Below are positions 44,579 through 53,922 of a stretch of DNA of 64,000 bases, piece after piece (positions within the stretch are counted from its first letter, which is position 1; every line of letters begins with the position of its first letter). The notes beneath the pieces are model-generated. The model searched no databases, was not told where the DNA came from, and saw only the letters and a list, made by a program, of their open reading frames with translations. The stretch is from JALZOC01 sp035758845 (GTDB lineage Bacteria > Acidobacteriota > Vicinamibacteria > Vicinamibacterales > 2-12-FULL-66-21), in contig DASTVZ010000178.1 in NCBI GenBank assembly GCA_035758845.1, positions 80,852-144,851 of the forward strand. Reading direction: 5' to 3'. The translations under genes were made by a program, and so were the position numbers.

Positions 44579-45900
44579 TAATCTTCGGGTAGCGGCTTGC
44601 CCTTTGTTTCCGGCGCCCAGATCAGGGCGACTACCCCCACGAGATAAATCGTCGACATCAACACTGCGGCAGAGCGGAAGGACATCATCGTGGCGAGATA
44701 TCCCATCAACGTCGGCGCTGGCGCGGCGAGATATCGAACGGTGTTGTAACAGAAGCCGACCCCGGTGCCACGAAGCCTCGTCGGGAACAACTCCGGGAAA
44801 TAGATCGAATAACCGGCAAACACCGCCAGCTGCGCGAACCCCATCATCGGCAGCATCCAGTACGCATCGGTGGCTGAATTGAGCGATCGGAACACGAACA
44901 TCGTGACGACCATGCTGAGAAGGAGCGCCAGGAGGAACGCGAGTCGGCGACTCAGAAACGCCGCCACCATGGTGAAGGTGATCATGCCCAGGAACGATCC
45001 GACATCCTGAAACGCCGTGCCCCACCCCCGCACGGTGTCGACGACATTCTGTGGTGCGCCCCTGAGCGCGGTCGAGATCAGTTCAGGCGAGAAGAAGCCA
45101 ATACCCCACAGGCCGATCATGCCGGAGACCCCGAGAAACAGGCCGACGACCGTGTTGCGCCGCCACCGTGGATCGCGGAACAGCTCCGCCGGTGATCCGA
45201 CGTTCTTGTGCCCGATGCCGGCCGCGGCATCAGCCTTCGCCTTCAGCCATGAATCCGGCTCTTTGAGTACGAAGATGATGGGAATAACGAGCAGCGCCGG
45301 AACGATACCGACGAAGAAGAGCACCCGCCAGCCTGCGTAATCGTTGAAGTAATTCTGAGATCCCGGGGGAATCTGGAGGCTGAGCAGCGAGCCGATGATG
45401 TTACCCAGAGCCGACAACGCCTGCAGCGACCCAAGCGCCATGGCCCTGAACCCCGCCGGTACGCTTTCAGCGACAAGCGTCGTCGCGGCACCGAACATTC
45501 CGCCGATGCCGATCCCGGCAAGAAACCGGTAGATGGTGAAGTCGACCCAGCTATTCGCAAGTCCTGACAGGCCGGTGAAGCCTGAATAGACAAGTAGTGT
45601 CGCGACCATCGTTTTGACGCGACCGATCTTGTCGCTCATCATTCCAAAGATGATTCCGCCGGTGGCCCAGCCAAGAATCATCGAGGTTGTGGCGTAACCG
45701 ATGTGCGTCCGGATGGCTGCCGGATCAGCCGGCAGCAGTTCTCTGAGCGCCGACTCGCGCCCAAGAATGAAAAGCCGCTGGTCCATGCAGTCGAACAACC
45801 AGCCGGCGGACGCGATGATGACCACGAGCCAGTGATATGGCGTGACGCCTTCGAAAACGCGAGTGCTCTGTGTTTCTCGAGCCGCGGCGGGAGTATGCAT
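44578..45900 (-). CDS. MFS transporter (sugar/acid:H+ symporter-like)
   Basis: Major facilitator superfamily carrier, 440 residues with 12 predicted helices. The conserved loop 2-3 motif is visible as GMMSDKIGRVKTM, and FLAGIGIGGMFGAATTLVAESVP matches motif D2 of the metabolite:H+ symporter group. The central cytoplasmic loop (about 220-250) divides the halves. The substrate is unknown; setting in a sugar catabolic operon points to a sugar or sugar acid. Its stop codon abuts the 27-base repeat array, and it starts 73 bases after the NagA-like gene. Confidence 0.85.
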   Translation of the reverse strand: MHTPAAARETQSTRVFEGVTPYHWLVVIIASAGWLFDCMDQRLFILGRESALRELLPADPAAIRTHIGYATTSMILGWATGGIIFGMMSDKIGRVKTMVATLLVYSGFTGLSGLANSWVDFTIYRFLAGIGIGGMFGAATTLVAESVPAGFRAMALGSLQALSALGNIIGSLLSLQIPPGSQNYFNDYAGWRVLFFVGIVPALLVIPIIFVLKEPDSWLKAKADAAAGIGHKNVGSPAELFRDPRWRRNTVVGLFLGVSGMIGLWGIGFFSPELISTALRGAPQNVVDTVRGWGTAFQDVGSFLGMITFTMVAAFLSRRLAFLLALLLSMVVTMFVFRSLNSATDAYWMLPMMGFAQLAVFAGYSIYFPELFPTRLRGTGVGFCYNTVRYLAAPAPTLMGYLATMMSFRSAAVLMSTIYLVGVVALIWAPETKGKPLPED

Positions 45901-45973
45901 GAGAAGCCTTATCGGACACTGAATCGCCAGGCTCGGCGATTCTCTGAAACATCGTACTTTGTGTCAACCGCGC

Positions 45974-46894
45974 TTACACGCCGATGGCGATGCGCGGATT
46001 CTCGAGTGTCAGCCTGCGGACGACTGATTCGGACAAACCGATGGCGCGCTGGAGATTGTCCGCGTTCTGCTTCATCGTAATCCCAGACCCTACCAGGTGC
46101 GACCCGTCTGGCGCCCGTGCGACCATGTCCGTCCCGATCTCGAGATCCCACCGGCCGAACGTGTATCGTCCGGGCCCAAGCCCAGCAGGTGCAATCGCAT
46201 CTGTCACGACGATGGCGTGGTCTTCGCGGGCGAGCTTCAGGTAATTCCGTAATGCGACGAACGGGACGTGCGCGCCATCAGCGATGAAGCACAACCACAA
46301 CTCGTCGGCAAAAGAGAGGGCACGCTGAATGATATTGTCGTGCCTGTTCATCAGCATCGGACAGCCATTTCCGACGTGCGTGAACATCGAGAGTCCGGCG
46401 TCGATCGCCCGACGCAGCTGGTCGAGCGTCGCGTCCGTGTGGCCAGCCGACACGATAATGCCGCGGGACGCAAGCAAGCGCGTTACAGCCGATCCAGGAT
46501 CGGATTCCGGCGCCAGCGTCACGACGCGAGTGAGTCCGTGAGCGGCATCAAGGAGTCGCGCCATCGAATCGACATCGGCCGAGCGAATGGCGTCGAGCGG
46601 ATGCGCGCCTCGATAGCCGTCCAGCTGATTGAGAAACGGCCCTTCGATGTGAACGCCGGCGATCAAGCGCGTGGCGAGCGGATTCGCTTCGCGCAGTTTG
46701 GCCAGCCGCGACAGGCGGTGGCACATCGCCGAGAGATCGTCGGTGATGATCGTCGCGAGAAGACCCGCGACGCCGTCAGCCTCGAGCCGTTCACATGCCC
46801 GATGCAGTTGGTCGGCGTCGAGGTCGTCCTGATTGAAGTCGACGCCGGCGTAGCCGTTCACCTGGAGATCGAAGAACGCGGCAGCAGCGGTCAC
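45974..46894 (-). CDS. NagA-like N-acetylglucosamine-6-phosphate deacetylase, barrel-only form
   Basis: Amidohydrolase-superfamily deacetylase, 306 residues. NagA signatures present: FDLQVNGYAGVDFN at the start, HIEGPFLN (metal Glu, about 82), SAGHTDA (His, about 151), FTHVGNGC (His, about 172), and VVTDAIAPAG (catalytic Asp, about 227). The protein is some 70 residues shorter than typical NagA: it begins in the barrel and ends at LTLENPRIAIG, so the small beta-sandwich built from both ends is missing. Start is GTG and overlaps the stop of the PVC gene (GTGA). With either nagB it would complete GlcNAc 6-phosphate use. Confidence 0.82.
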   Translation of the reverse strand: MTAAAAFFDLQVNGYAGVDFNQDDLDADQLHRACERLEADGVAGLLATIITDDLSAMCHRLSRLAKLREANPLATRLIAGVHIEGPFLNQLDGYRGAHPLDAIRSADVDSMARLLDAAHGLTRVVTLAPESDPGSAVTRLLASRGIIVSAGHTDATLDQLRRAIDAGLSMFTHVGNGCPMLMNRHDNIIQRALSFADELWLCFIADGAHVPFVALRNYLKLAREDHAIVVTDAIAPAGLGPGRYTFGRWDLEIGTDMVARAPDGSHLVGSGITMKQNADNLQRAIGLSESVVRRLTLENPRIAIGV

Positions 46895-49632
46895 CTCGCG
46901 CCTTGCCCGCCTCGCCCAGCGGCAAGGGCAGTCAATTCATCATTGGTCCACGGACGTGTCCGGCCAACCGTCGCAGTCCGCACATCCTTGACGGTACTCG
47001 GATCCACTGCTCCCGCAGCGTTGCCCCACTGACGACGTATATATGTGAGCGCGCCAGCAATCTGAGCATCGGTGAGTGTCGCGCCAAGCGGAGGCATCAG
47101 ACCAACCTTGCCTTCCTTGCCCTGCAACAGGATTCGGATCGGGATCTCAGGCGCGGCCAGCGCGAACTGCGATCCGATCAGCGCCGGTCCAAGCTCGCCC
47201 CCTTTCCCCTCCTCGCCGTGGCACGCCATGCAGAGACTCTTGAACACGGTCTGCCCGGCGTCGTAAATCGTCTGTTGCTCCGGTGTGAGAGGCGCGACAG
47301 GTGCTTGCGCACCAGCTGCCGGTGGTTTGCCGGGCCAATTCATCCGCGCGAGCAGAGTGCTGGCGCGCGTCGAGAGATCGCCGTTGCCCTTTGCGAGCGC
47401 CGTGAACTCAGCCGGCTCACGGGACAGTGCGAGCGACGGTCCGCCACTACCCCGTCCCCCTCGTCCTCCACCCGCACCTCGCCCTGAACCTCCGCCGCTG
47501 GCGGTGCCGGGATCATCAGGAAAAGCCCGCGCGCCACCGGGACCACCGCGGGCGCCGGCTGCTGTGCTGTTCGGCGCGGCGGCACCACCTCCACCACGGC
47601 CAGGCGGCGCTCCCGGGAGTGCCGCCCCCGCTAGTACAGCCTCCGCTCCCGCGACCACCGCCCGACGTTGCCATGCAGGTCGCGATTCCTCGGCGATGGA
47701 ATGCAGAAGATCCTGGACGGCTTTGTCTTGTCCGCCTTTGACGATCGTTGCGGCAAGCGTCGTCACCACCGCCGTTTTTTGTGGCGTTTCCGCCGGTGTC
47801 TCCAACAGCCGTTGCAGCACCGCCGGCTCCCGACCTGCCAGCCCGGTGAGCGCAGCGTCGACCAGAATCGGATCGTCGCCCGAGCGCTCGAGCATGGTGA
47901 TGAGCGCTGTTTCTCCCGCTGAATTCGCGGGAAACACACCGAGTGTCGCGGCAAGCTGACGACGCACCGCCCAGTCTGCATCCGCTGTCCGCTTCAACAC
48001 CGCCGTCTGAATCGGATGATTCGGCTGCGCAAGCCACCGTTCAGAAAGCTGCAACGCCGACACTCGCACGTCGCGTGACGAGTCGTCCAGCGCGTGCGTC
48101 ACCGTGGCTGGCTCGATTGCGTCGAGCCCGTCGAGCGTCCAGAGCGCGTGAAGGCGCGTCCGCCAATCGGACGCTCGCTCGGCCTTGTCGGTGAGGGCCT
48201 TGACAATCGATCGATCGCCTCGCTCGACAAGCAGGCGCTGCGCGGTGTCGCGCCACCATCCATTCGGATGCGACAACGTGTCGACCAGCTGCGCCGGCGT
48301 CGCCTTTGACAACGCGGGCGTACGGTCTCGCTGAGTCGTATCGTGCACGATTCGAAAGATGCGCCCGTGCCCACTCGGACGATCGAGCTTCCGTGACAGA
48401 ATCTGATCGCGGAGATACTCCGTGATAAACCCCTTGTGCTGAATGATCCCGTGATAGGTGTCGACGACGTACAGAGTGCCATCGGGTGCTGACGACAAAT
48501 ACACCGGACGGAATCGCTCGTCGGTCGACGCCAGGAATTCTGCATCCGCATACGCCTTCTTCGAACGGAGCGTTGTCCCATCGTCGCTCACGATGATTCG
48601 GCTCACGAGGTTCGCGGCAGGTTCAGCCACGAACACGTTGCCATACAGTTCGGCCGGCAGCCGGTCGCCCCGGTAAACCGTCGGCGCGCAGACCGCGGTA
48701 AAGTGCGCCAGCGTCCCGTCTGGCCGCAGAATGCCATCCTGGTATCCGCGATTAACCGCTCGCGTCGGACGCACAGGCCACACCCGGTTCACTTCTTCGT
48801 TCTGTAGCGATTCGTACAATCCGCGCGTGCGCACGAGGTTTGGGTTTCGAGTGAAGTAACGCGCCGGCAGCAAATCGACGAACAGCGCTGCCTCGTTGGT
48901 ATTCCGGTAAATCCGTCCCGCATCGTCTTGCGTCGCGCCCCACTGCCCGCGCGCCAGGGTCGGCTGATAATCGAATTTGCCGTCCTTCAATCGCAGGTAG
49001 CCGTTGTGCTCGGATGTATACATCCAGTTGTCGAGCGCCCATGTGAGGCTGTTCGCGTTGTGTTCGATGTTTCCGAGCTCCTGGCCGTAGGTGTCGACCA
49101 CCAGCTCTTTCGAGTCCGCCTTCAAATCGCCATTCGTGTCACGAGCCAGCCAGAGATGAGGAGGCTCGCCGATCAGCACGCCGCGATCGAGCACCTTTAA
49201 AGCACGTGGCAGGACGAGTCCGTCCATGAACACAGTTTTCTTGTCCATCTTGCCGTCGTTGTTGGTGTCCTCGAGCACGCTGACGCGCCCGAGCGGCTCG
49301 CGCTCGTTCGTCGCGGGCAAGTCCTGCATGTAGCCGCGTTGTTCAATCACCCACAGACGGCCATCGGCATCCCAGTCGATGAGAATGGGCTCCTCCACCA
49401 TTGGCTCGCTCGCGACCAGCTCGACGCGATACCCGGGTGGCAGAAAGAACGTTTTCATCTCCTCTTCCGGAGAGAGGACGGGCGATTCGTCGGAGACCTG
49501 CTGCACTCCTGGTGGCCACGGTTTGCCAGTCTGGTAGGCATACCCGGTCATGACCAAACCAGCGACGAGAAGAGCGATAACGGAAGAAACCGATCGATTC
49601 AGTGAACGCCTGACGGCCTGCATGTTTCTCAT
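46891..49632 (-). CDS. PVC-type membrane dehydrogenase with HEAT repeats and cytochrome c
   Basis: Large exported redox protein, 913 residues. An N-terminal signal or anchor (about 15-32) is followed by a six-bladed beta-propeller dehydrogenase region typical of membrane-bound PVC dehydrogenases (FFLPPGYRVELVASEP, IDWDADGRLWVIE, VLEDTNNDGKMDKKTVF, about 55-430), HEAT-like repeats (about 450-680), a Gly/Arg-rich linker (about 695-745), and a cytochrome c domain with haem motif CMACH (about 815) and Met ligand region GLMPPLGATL. It likely oxidises a sugar or alcohol in the periplasm. ATG 49632 overlaps the enolase-family stop; codon 4 is an alternative. Confidence 0.88.
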   Translation of the reverse strand: MRNMQAVRRSLNRSVSSVIALLVAGLVMTGYAYQTGKPWPPGVQQVSDESPVLSPEEEMKTFFLPPGYRVELVASEPMVEEPILIDWDADGRLWVIEQRGYMQDLPATNEREPLGRVSVLEDTNNDGKMDKKTVFMDGLVLPRALKVLDRGVLIGEPPHLWLARDTNGDLKADSKELVVDTYGQELGNIEHNANSLTWALDNWMYTSEHNGYLRLKDGKFDYQPTLARGQWGATQDDAGRIYRNTNEAALFVDLLPARYFTRNPNLVRTRGLYESLQNEEVNRVWPVRPTRAVNRGYQDGILRPDGTLAHFTAVCAPTVYRGDRLPAELYGNVFVAEPAANLVSRIIVSDDGTTLRSKKAYADAEFLASTDERFRPVYLSSAPDGTLYVVDTYHGIIQHKGFITEYLRDQILSRKLDRPSGHGRIFRIVHDTTQRDRTPALSKATPAQLVDTLSHPNGWWRDTAQRLLVERGDRSIVKALTDKAERASDWRTRLHALWTLDGLDAIEPATVTHALDDSSRDVRVSALQLSERWLAQPNHPIQTAVLKRTADADWAVRRQLAATLGVFPANSAGETALITMLERSGDDPILVDAALTGLAGREPAVLQRLLETPAETPQKTAVVTTLAATIVKGGQDKAVQDLLHSIAEESRPAWQRRAVVAGAEAVLAGAALPGAPPGRGGGGAAAPNSTAAGARGGPGGARAFPDDPGTASGGGSGRGAGGGRGGRGSGGPSLALSREPAEFTALAKGNGDLSTRASTLLARMNWPGKPPAAGAQAPVAPLTPEQQTIYDAGQTVFKSLCMACHGEEGKGGELGPALIGSQFALAAPEIPIRILLQGKEGKVGLMPPLGATLTDAQIAGALTYIRRQWGNAAGAVDPSTVKDVRTATVGRTRPWTNDELTALAAGRGGQGAR

Positions 49633-51080
49633 GATATGCGCGCGAGTTGAGTCCTTTCCAGCGGCGCGAATCCCGTCACGTCGAGCTGGGGCTCAACGCC
49701 GAAGGGCGCCCTGTTCAACGATGCAAGACTTATCCTTCCTTCTTCAATGTGAAGATGCGGGAACCCGCTTTCGTGGCGCGTGTAGAGGTCGTGATGTGTT
49801 CGCAGAACAGCGTCCTGCCAATCACGTGAAAACATCGACAGGCCGCGGTAGTAATGATGGCCGTTGCGTTCGACGTGATCGATCCCGAGGATAGCCGTCA
49901 TCGCGAGATCCTGCTGAACGGCGATGGGACCGAGATTGCACAAGTCCTCGCCGGTCAAGACTCCAGGCTTTCCGGCACGACGTCTCGCGGCGAGCAGGCA
50001 CGCGTTCGCCAGTCCCTTTACGATCCCCTTGCAGTTCTTGTAGCTCGCACCCGCATACCCGAGATCGAGTGCGCGCGGCACATCGCCGATGGCTCCATCG
50101 GATTCGTCGATGATGAGCGGCGGACGGTCGGGCCATCCGCTCAATTCGTCACGTGTTTCCTCGAGCAAGGCGCGATCCCGGTGCACTGGTTGTTCGACGA
50201 CGATCGTTCGCCGGCACAACTCCTTGAGAGCGGCGCGTGTCGCGATCCGATCCCACAAATCCCTGAACTCGTCAAAACTGATGAAGTTCTCGTTGCCATC
50301 CACCGTCACGGAATACTGTCCGCCAGTCTCTCGATCGAGTATGCGTGCCAGGTCCTCGAGCCGAGGAAGATCACGTTCGGGCATGCCGCTCAACTTGATC
50401 TTGAAGTAACGCAACCCGTATGCGCGAATCGAGGTCTCGAGATCCTGCGGGAGCCCGTCATTCACGCGATCCGCAGCGGTCAGCTCTCCTGAGGACAGCG
50501 CATCCCCCAGGCCGATCGTGTGGCGTACAAAACAAGATTTGAGCGGGCTTTCAGGAAGCAGTGTCCGGGGATCGCATCCCTCGAGGTCCGTATAGATCTC
50601 ACCGAGCTTCAGTCCCAAGCGATTCTGCGCGGTCACACGATGTAGTGGTTCCGAAAGAACGCGACAAAGACCGTCAAGGACAGCACGCTCCACAAGGGCG
50701 ACACCGAGTTCCGCGACGAGAGGTGCCAGCCCGTGCGCATCAGCCCACGCCGTTTGCGACCGGTGCACCTCGCGCCAGAGATCGAAGAAAGACACAGGCC
50801 GGGTGGCGACGTCCTGCGCAATGTCCGCTGCATGGACAATCGACGCGAGCATCTCCGGCAGATCCTGGTCGAACGTCGTCGCCGGATTCTTGGTGAACCA
50901 TTTCGGCGGCAGGCCCTCTGCTGTAAGGCCCCATACAGCGCGGGCACTCAACAGCACCCGTGTCCGCACGAACAAATGTGGAACCTCGGTCATGCTCGCG
51001 ATGCCGTAGCGGAACGGAAAGCGCGTGCGCGTGCGCAGCACAAAGAACTCGAACGGGGAAAGCGTGAAGAGATCAGCCAA
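49629..51080 (-). CDS. Enolase-superfamily (mandelate racemase/muconate lactonizing-like) enzyme
   Basis: Metal-dependent enolase-superfamily protein, 483 residues from a proposed TTG at 51080 with ribosome site AGGGTGAG, eight bases after the MetE-like stop. An N-terminal capping domain precedes the barrel. Candidate acid-base and metal residues: Lys pair in YFKIKLSGMP, Asp in TVDGNENF (about 270), Glu in VVEQPVHR (about 305), Asp/Glu in LIIDESDGA (about 335) and Lys in ASYKNCKG (about 360). It is about 100 residues longer than standard members. The reaction is unknown; the superfamily abstracts a proton next to a carboxylate (dehydration or racemisation of acid sugars is common). Confidence 0.78.
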   Translation of the reverse strand: MADLFTLSPFEFFVLRTRTRFPFRYGIASMTEVPHLFVRTRVLLSARAVWGLTAEGLPPKWFTKNPATTFDQDLPEMLASIVHAADIAQDVATRPVSFFDLWREVHRSQTAWADAHGLAPLVAELGVALVERAVLDGLCRVLSEPLHRVTAQNRLGLKLGEIYTDLEGCDPRTLLPESPLKSCFVRHTIGLGDALSSGELTAADRVNDGLPQDLETSIRAYGLRYFKIKLSGMPERDLPRLEDLARILDRETGGQYSVTVDGNENFISFDEFRDLWDRIATRAALKELCRRTIVVEQPVHRDRALLEETRDELSGWPDRPPLIIDESDGAIGDVPRALDLGYAGASYKNCKGIVKGLANACLLAARRRAGKPGVLTGEDLCNLGPIAVQQDLAMTAILGIDHVERNGHHYYRGLSMFSRDWQDAVLRTHHDLYTRHESGFPHLHIEEGRISLASLNRAPFGVEPQLDVTGFAPLERTQLARIS

Positions 51081-51087
51081 GAAAAGC

Positions 51088-52119
51088 TCACCCTTTCCCG
51101 AGATACAAATCGCGGCCTTGCACCAACGCCGCAATTTTCCGGTCTGCGATCGAGCGCTTGAGCATCCAGAATCCGCAATCAGGGTGCGCGTAACGTACGC
51201 GACCGGCGCCAAGCATCGATTCGGCCCGCTCGAGCGCGCGCGCCACTTCCTCCGGCGTTTCGATGTGATTGACTTTGATGTCAATCACCCCGACGCCGAC
51301 GCCGATTCGCGAGTCCAGCTCTCGTAAGGCCTCGAGATCGGACAGAGGCCTGTGCGCCAGTTCCAGAACGAGGTGATCCACCTTCAGGTTGTTGAGAAAA
51401 CTGATGAGCGCCGCCCATGTGCCCTGCTGGATCGTTTGGCCGCCGTAATTACCAAAACAGAAATGCACAGCCTTTTCGACGAGAACATTTGCCAGCACGC
51501 GATTGATCGCTTCGGCTGCCAGCGGGCCGTCGGCGGGATTGCCGGGTATGTTCGCTTCGTCGACCTGCACGCATGCACAGCGCAGAGCAGCCGCCTGCGC
51601 TCCGAGCGCGTCGGCGATCGCCAACGTCAGGGCCTTCAAATCGTGGTAATGCTCGTCCAGCAGCGTGCGGGCGAGCATATACGGGCTCGTCAGCGTGAAC
51701 TTGAACGGCCGTCCAGCGACGGCCGCCGCTCGGCTGCACTCGCCGGGCAGGTTCAGGGTTCCTTCAGTCACTGGAGCGACGACCACTCCCGCTGGTTTCG
51801 TGCGGAAGCGCATTTCCACTTTCGATCGGAATGCCTCGGCGTCGGCACGGCCGACATCGGATCGAATACCGCCGAATCGACGTACGAAATATTCAATCAT
51901 CCCGTTGGTATCGGGATGATTGACGTCAAACCGGTAGAGCTCGCCATCGGTCGGCAGATCGATCCCCGCCTGGCGCTGAATGTCGAACACGACGCGTGTC
52001 GCATCCAGGAGCGCCTGTTCTGTTGGATGTGCTGCGAGCCAGTCGGGCACCGGATACGACCCAACTGTCGTCGTCCGGATGGCGGGCGCTGTCGTCGACG
52101 CGTTACTCAATCGGAACAA
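51088..52119 (-). CDS. MetE C-terminal-like zinc methyl/alkyltransferase
   Basis: UROD/MetE-fold protein, 343 residues, that corresponds only to the catalytic half of cobalamin-independent methionine synthase. Zinc ligands are all present: VHFCFGNYG (HxC), LVLELAHR (Glu), and HPDCGFW (Cys). The pattern VQVDEANIP and IDVKVNHIE-like strand DIKVNHIETPEEVARAL match the family. It lacks the N-terminal folate domain of full MetE. Similar stand-alone proteins transfer methyl or alkyl groups to thiols (methionine core enzyme, coenzyme M epoxide transferase); the substrate is not known. The start at 52119 is TTG; a TTG at 52110 is another option. Confidence 0.82.
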   Translation of the reverse strand: MFRLSNASTTAPAIRTTTVGSYPVPDWLAAHPTEQALLDATRVVFDIQRQAGIDLPTDGELYRFDVNHPDTNGMIEYFVRRFGGIRSDVGRADAEAFRSKVEMRFRTKPAGVVVAPVTEGTLNLPGECSRAAAVAGRPFKFTLTSPYMLARTLLDEHYHDLKALTLAIADALGAQAAALRCACVQVDEANIPGNPADGPLAAEAINRVLANVLVEKAVHFCFGNYGGQTIQQGTWAALISFLNNLKVDHLVLELAHRPLSDLEALRELDSRIGVGVGVIDIKVNHIETPEEVARALERAESMLGAGRVRYAHPDCGFWMLKRSIADRKIAALVQGRDLYLGKG

Positions 52120-52207
52120 TCATATGATCGCCGCCCATGAACGCGCTGGCGAGGGCACCGCTTGCCATCGGCGCGCTCGTGCGAGTACTGTCACGCAAGG
52201 AGACGTC

Positions 52208-53155
52208 ATGCTCTACACGAGGCGTGAAATTGGAAAAATCGCGCTTGCCGGACTACCCGCCGGAGTGCTGCTCGATCCACGGACGCTGCGCGCAGCCACC
52301 AAACCGAACTCCAAATGGGCGGGCGTGCAAGTTGGCATGAACGTGCCCTACAACTTTGGTCCAGCGCCGGTCCTGACCGCAGACGAAGTCCTTCAAAAGT
52401 GCATTGACTTGAACATCAGCGGCGTCGAGCTGCGATCGCAACCGGTCGAGGCGCTCCTCGGTGTTCCCGCGAATCTCGTCCCGCCTCGCGGCCGCGGCAC
52501 GCCCGCTCCGGACCCGGCTGTGCAGAAAACGAACGCAGAGGAACTGCGGAAGTGGCGGGTCGGTGTGCCGATGTCAAAGGTGAAGGAGTTCCGGAAGAAG
52601 TGGAACGACGCCGGCGTTGTCATCGAAATCGTGAAATATGACGGCATCTACAACTTCACCGACGACGTGCTCGATTATGCGTTCGAGCTGGCGAAGCACC
52701 TGGGAGCTCGAGCGATTTCCTGTGAGATCGATGTCAAACAAACGAAACGAGTCGGCCAGTTCGCCGACAAGCATCAGATGATGGTCGGCTATCACGGTCA
52801 TACGGCAACCGGCCCGGCGCACTGGGAGGAAGCGTTCAGCTACGCGAAACATAACGGCGCCAACCTCGACATCGGCCACTTCGTCGGCGGACACAAGACG
52901 TCGCCCGTTCCATTTCTCAAGCAGCATCACGATCGCATCACGCATATTCACGTCAAGGACAAGACAAAGGACGACAGGGACGTGCCATTCGGGCAAGGCG
53001 ACACACCGATCAAGGAAGTGCTGCAGACGATCCGTGATAACAAATGGCCGATCCAGGCGACTATCGAATTCGAATACCCGGTGCCTGAAGGATCCGATCG
53101 AATCAAAGAAATGGCGAAGTGCGTGCAGTACTGCAAGAACGCACTCCTCGGGTAA
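52208..53155 (+). CDS. Exported TIM-barrel sugar isomerase/epimerase-like protein
   Basis: Xylose-isomerase-like TIM-barrel protein, 315 residues. ATG 52208 has a strong ribosome site (AAGGAG, five bases upstream). The N-terminus TRREIGKIALAGLPAGVLL with two arginines resembles a Tat signal. Barrel features: GVELRSQP, AISCEIDVKQTKRVG (Glu), VGYHGHTAT (His), LDIGHFVGG (Asp), ITHIHVKDKTK (His), ATIEFEYPVPEG (Glu). It overlaps the second nagB by one base (TAATG) and is divergent from the MetE-like gene. It is the third member of this family within 11 kb. Confidence 0.83.
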   Translation: MLYTRREIGKIALAGLPAGVLLDPRTLRAATKPNSKWAGVQVGMNVPYNFGPAPVLTADEVLQKCIDLNISGVELRSQPVEALLGVPANLVPPRGRGTPAPDPAVQKTNAEELRKWRVGVPMSKVKEFRKKWNDAGVVIEIVKYDGIYNFTDDVLDYAFELAKHLGARAISCEIDVKQTKRVGQFADKHQMMVGYHGHTATGPAHWEEAFSYAKHNGANLDIGHFVGGHKTSPVPFLKQHHDRITHIHVKDKTKDDRDVPFGQGDTPIKEVLQTIRDNKWPIQATIEFEYPVPEGSDRIKEMAKCVQYCKNALLG

Positions 53156-53919
53156 TGAAGCTGCGCCTTGAAGCGGACCGCCGCGCGATGAGCGTGGCGG
53201 CCGCAGAACACGCGGCGTCCAGCCTCCGTCGCGTTATCTCTCAATCCGGCAAAGCTCGCGTCGTTGCCGCCACTGGCGCCTCGCAGCTCGATTTCCTGGA
53301 GGCGCTGACCGCGCTGACGGGCATTGAGTGGACACGAGTCGAGCTCTTTCACCTCGATGAGTACGTCGGGATTCCAGACACGCATCCGGCGAGCTTCAGG
53401 CGATATTTGCATGACCACCTGATCGATAAGACGTCGATCCGCACGTATCACTTTCTCGATGGCACGGGTCACGTGGAGGATGTGATGCGCGATGTCGGCC
53501 GTGAACTCTCGCGCGCACCGATCGACATCATGTTTGCCGGCATCGGAGAGAACGGGCATCTCGCCTTCAACGATCCACCGGCGGACTTCGAAACGACCGA
53601 TCCCTACATTCTCGTGAATCTCGATGAAGCGTGCCGGCAGCAGCAGGTCGGCGAAGGATGGTTCACGCGCATCGAGGATGTTCCGACGACCGCGATCTCG
53701 ATGTCGATACGTCAGATGATGAAGGCGAACGAATTGCTCGTCATCGTGCCGGACGCGCGGAAGGCGCTCGCCGTCAAAGCGTCGGTTGAAGGAGACATTA
53801 CGCCGCTCGTGCCTGCCTCGATCATCCGGACACACCCAAACGTCACGTTGTTTTTAGACCAACCAGCCGCTTCGAGGCTGCAGTCCGAGACGGTACGCCA
53901 GCTGATGGCTGGCAGCTGA
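53155..53919 (+). CDS. Glucosamine-6-phosphate deaminase NagB-like (copy 2)
   Basis: NagB/6-phosphogluconolactonase-family isomerase-deaminase, 254 residues. Motifs are AATGASQLDFLEAL, ELFHLDEYVGIPDTHPASF (catalytic Asp) and GIGENGHLAFNDPP. It is clearly different from copy 1 at 2009-2788, with DEYVG instead of DEFLG and no LPTGRTP loop, so it may act on another amino-sugar phosphate. ATG 53155 overlaps the stop of the isomerase gene before it. It stops three bases before the convergent gcvP. Confidence 0.88.
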   Translation: MKLRLEADRRAMSVAAAEHAASSLRRVISQSGKARVVAATGASQLDFLEALTALTGIEWTRVELFHLDEYVGIPDTHPASFRRYLHDHLIDKTSIRTYHFLDGTGHVEDVMRDVGRELSRAPIDIMFAGIGENGHLAFNDPPADFETTDPYILVNLDEACRQQQVGEGWFTRIEDVPTTAISMSIRQMMKANELLVIVPDARKALAVKASVEGDITPLVPASIIRTHPNVTLFLDQPAASRLQSETVRQLMAGS

Positions 53920-53922
53920 GGG

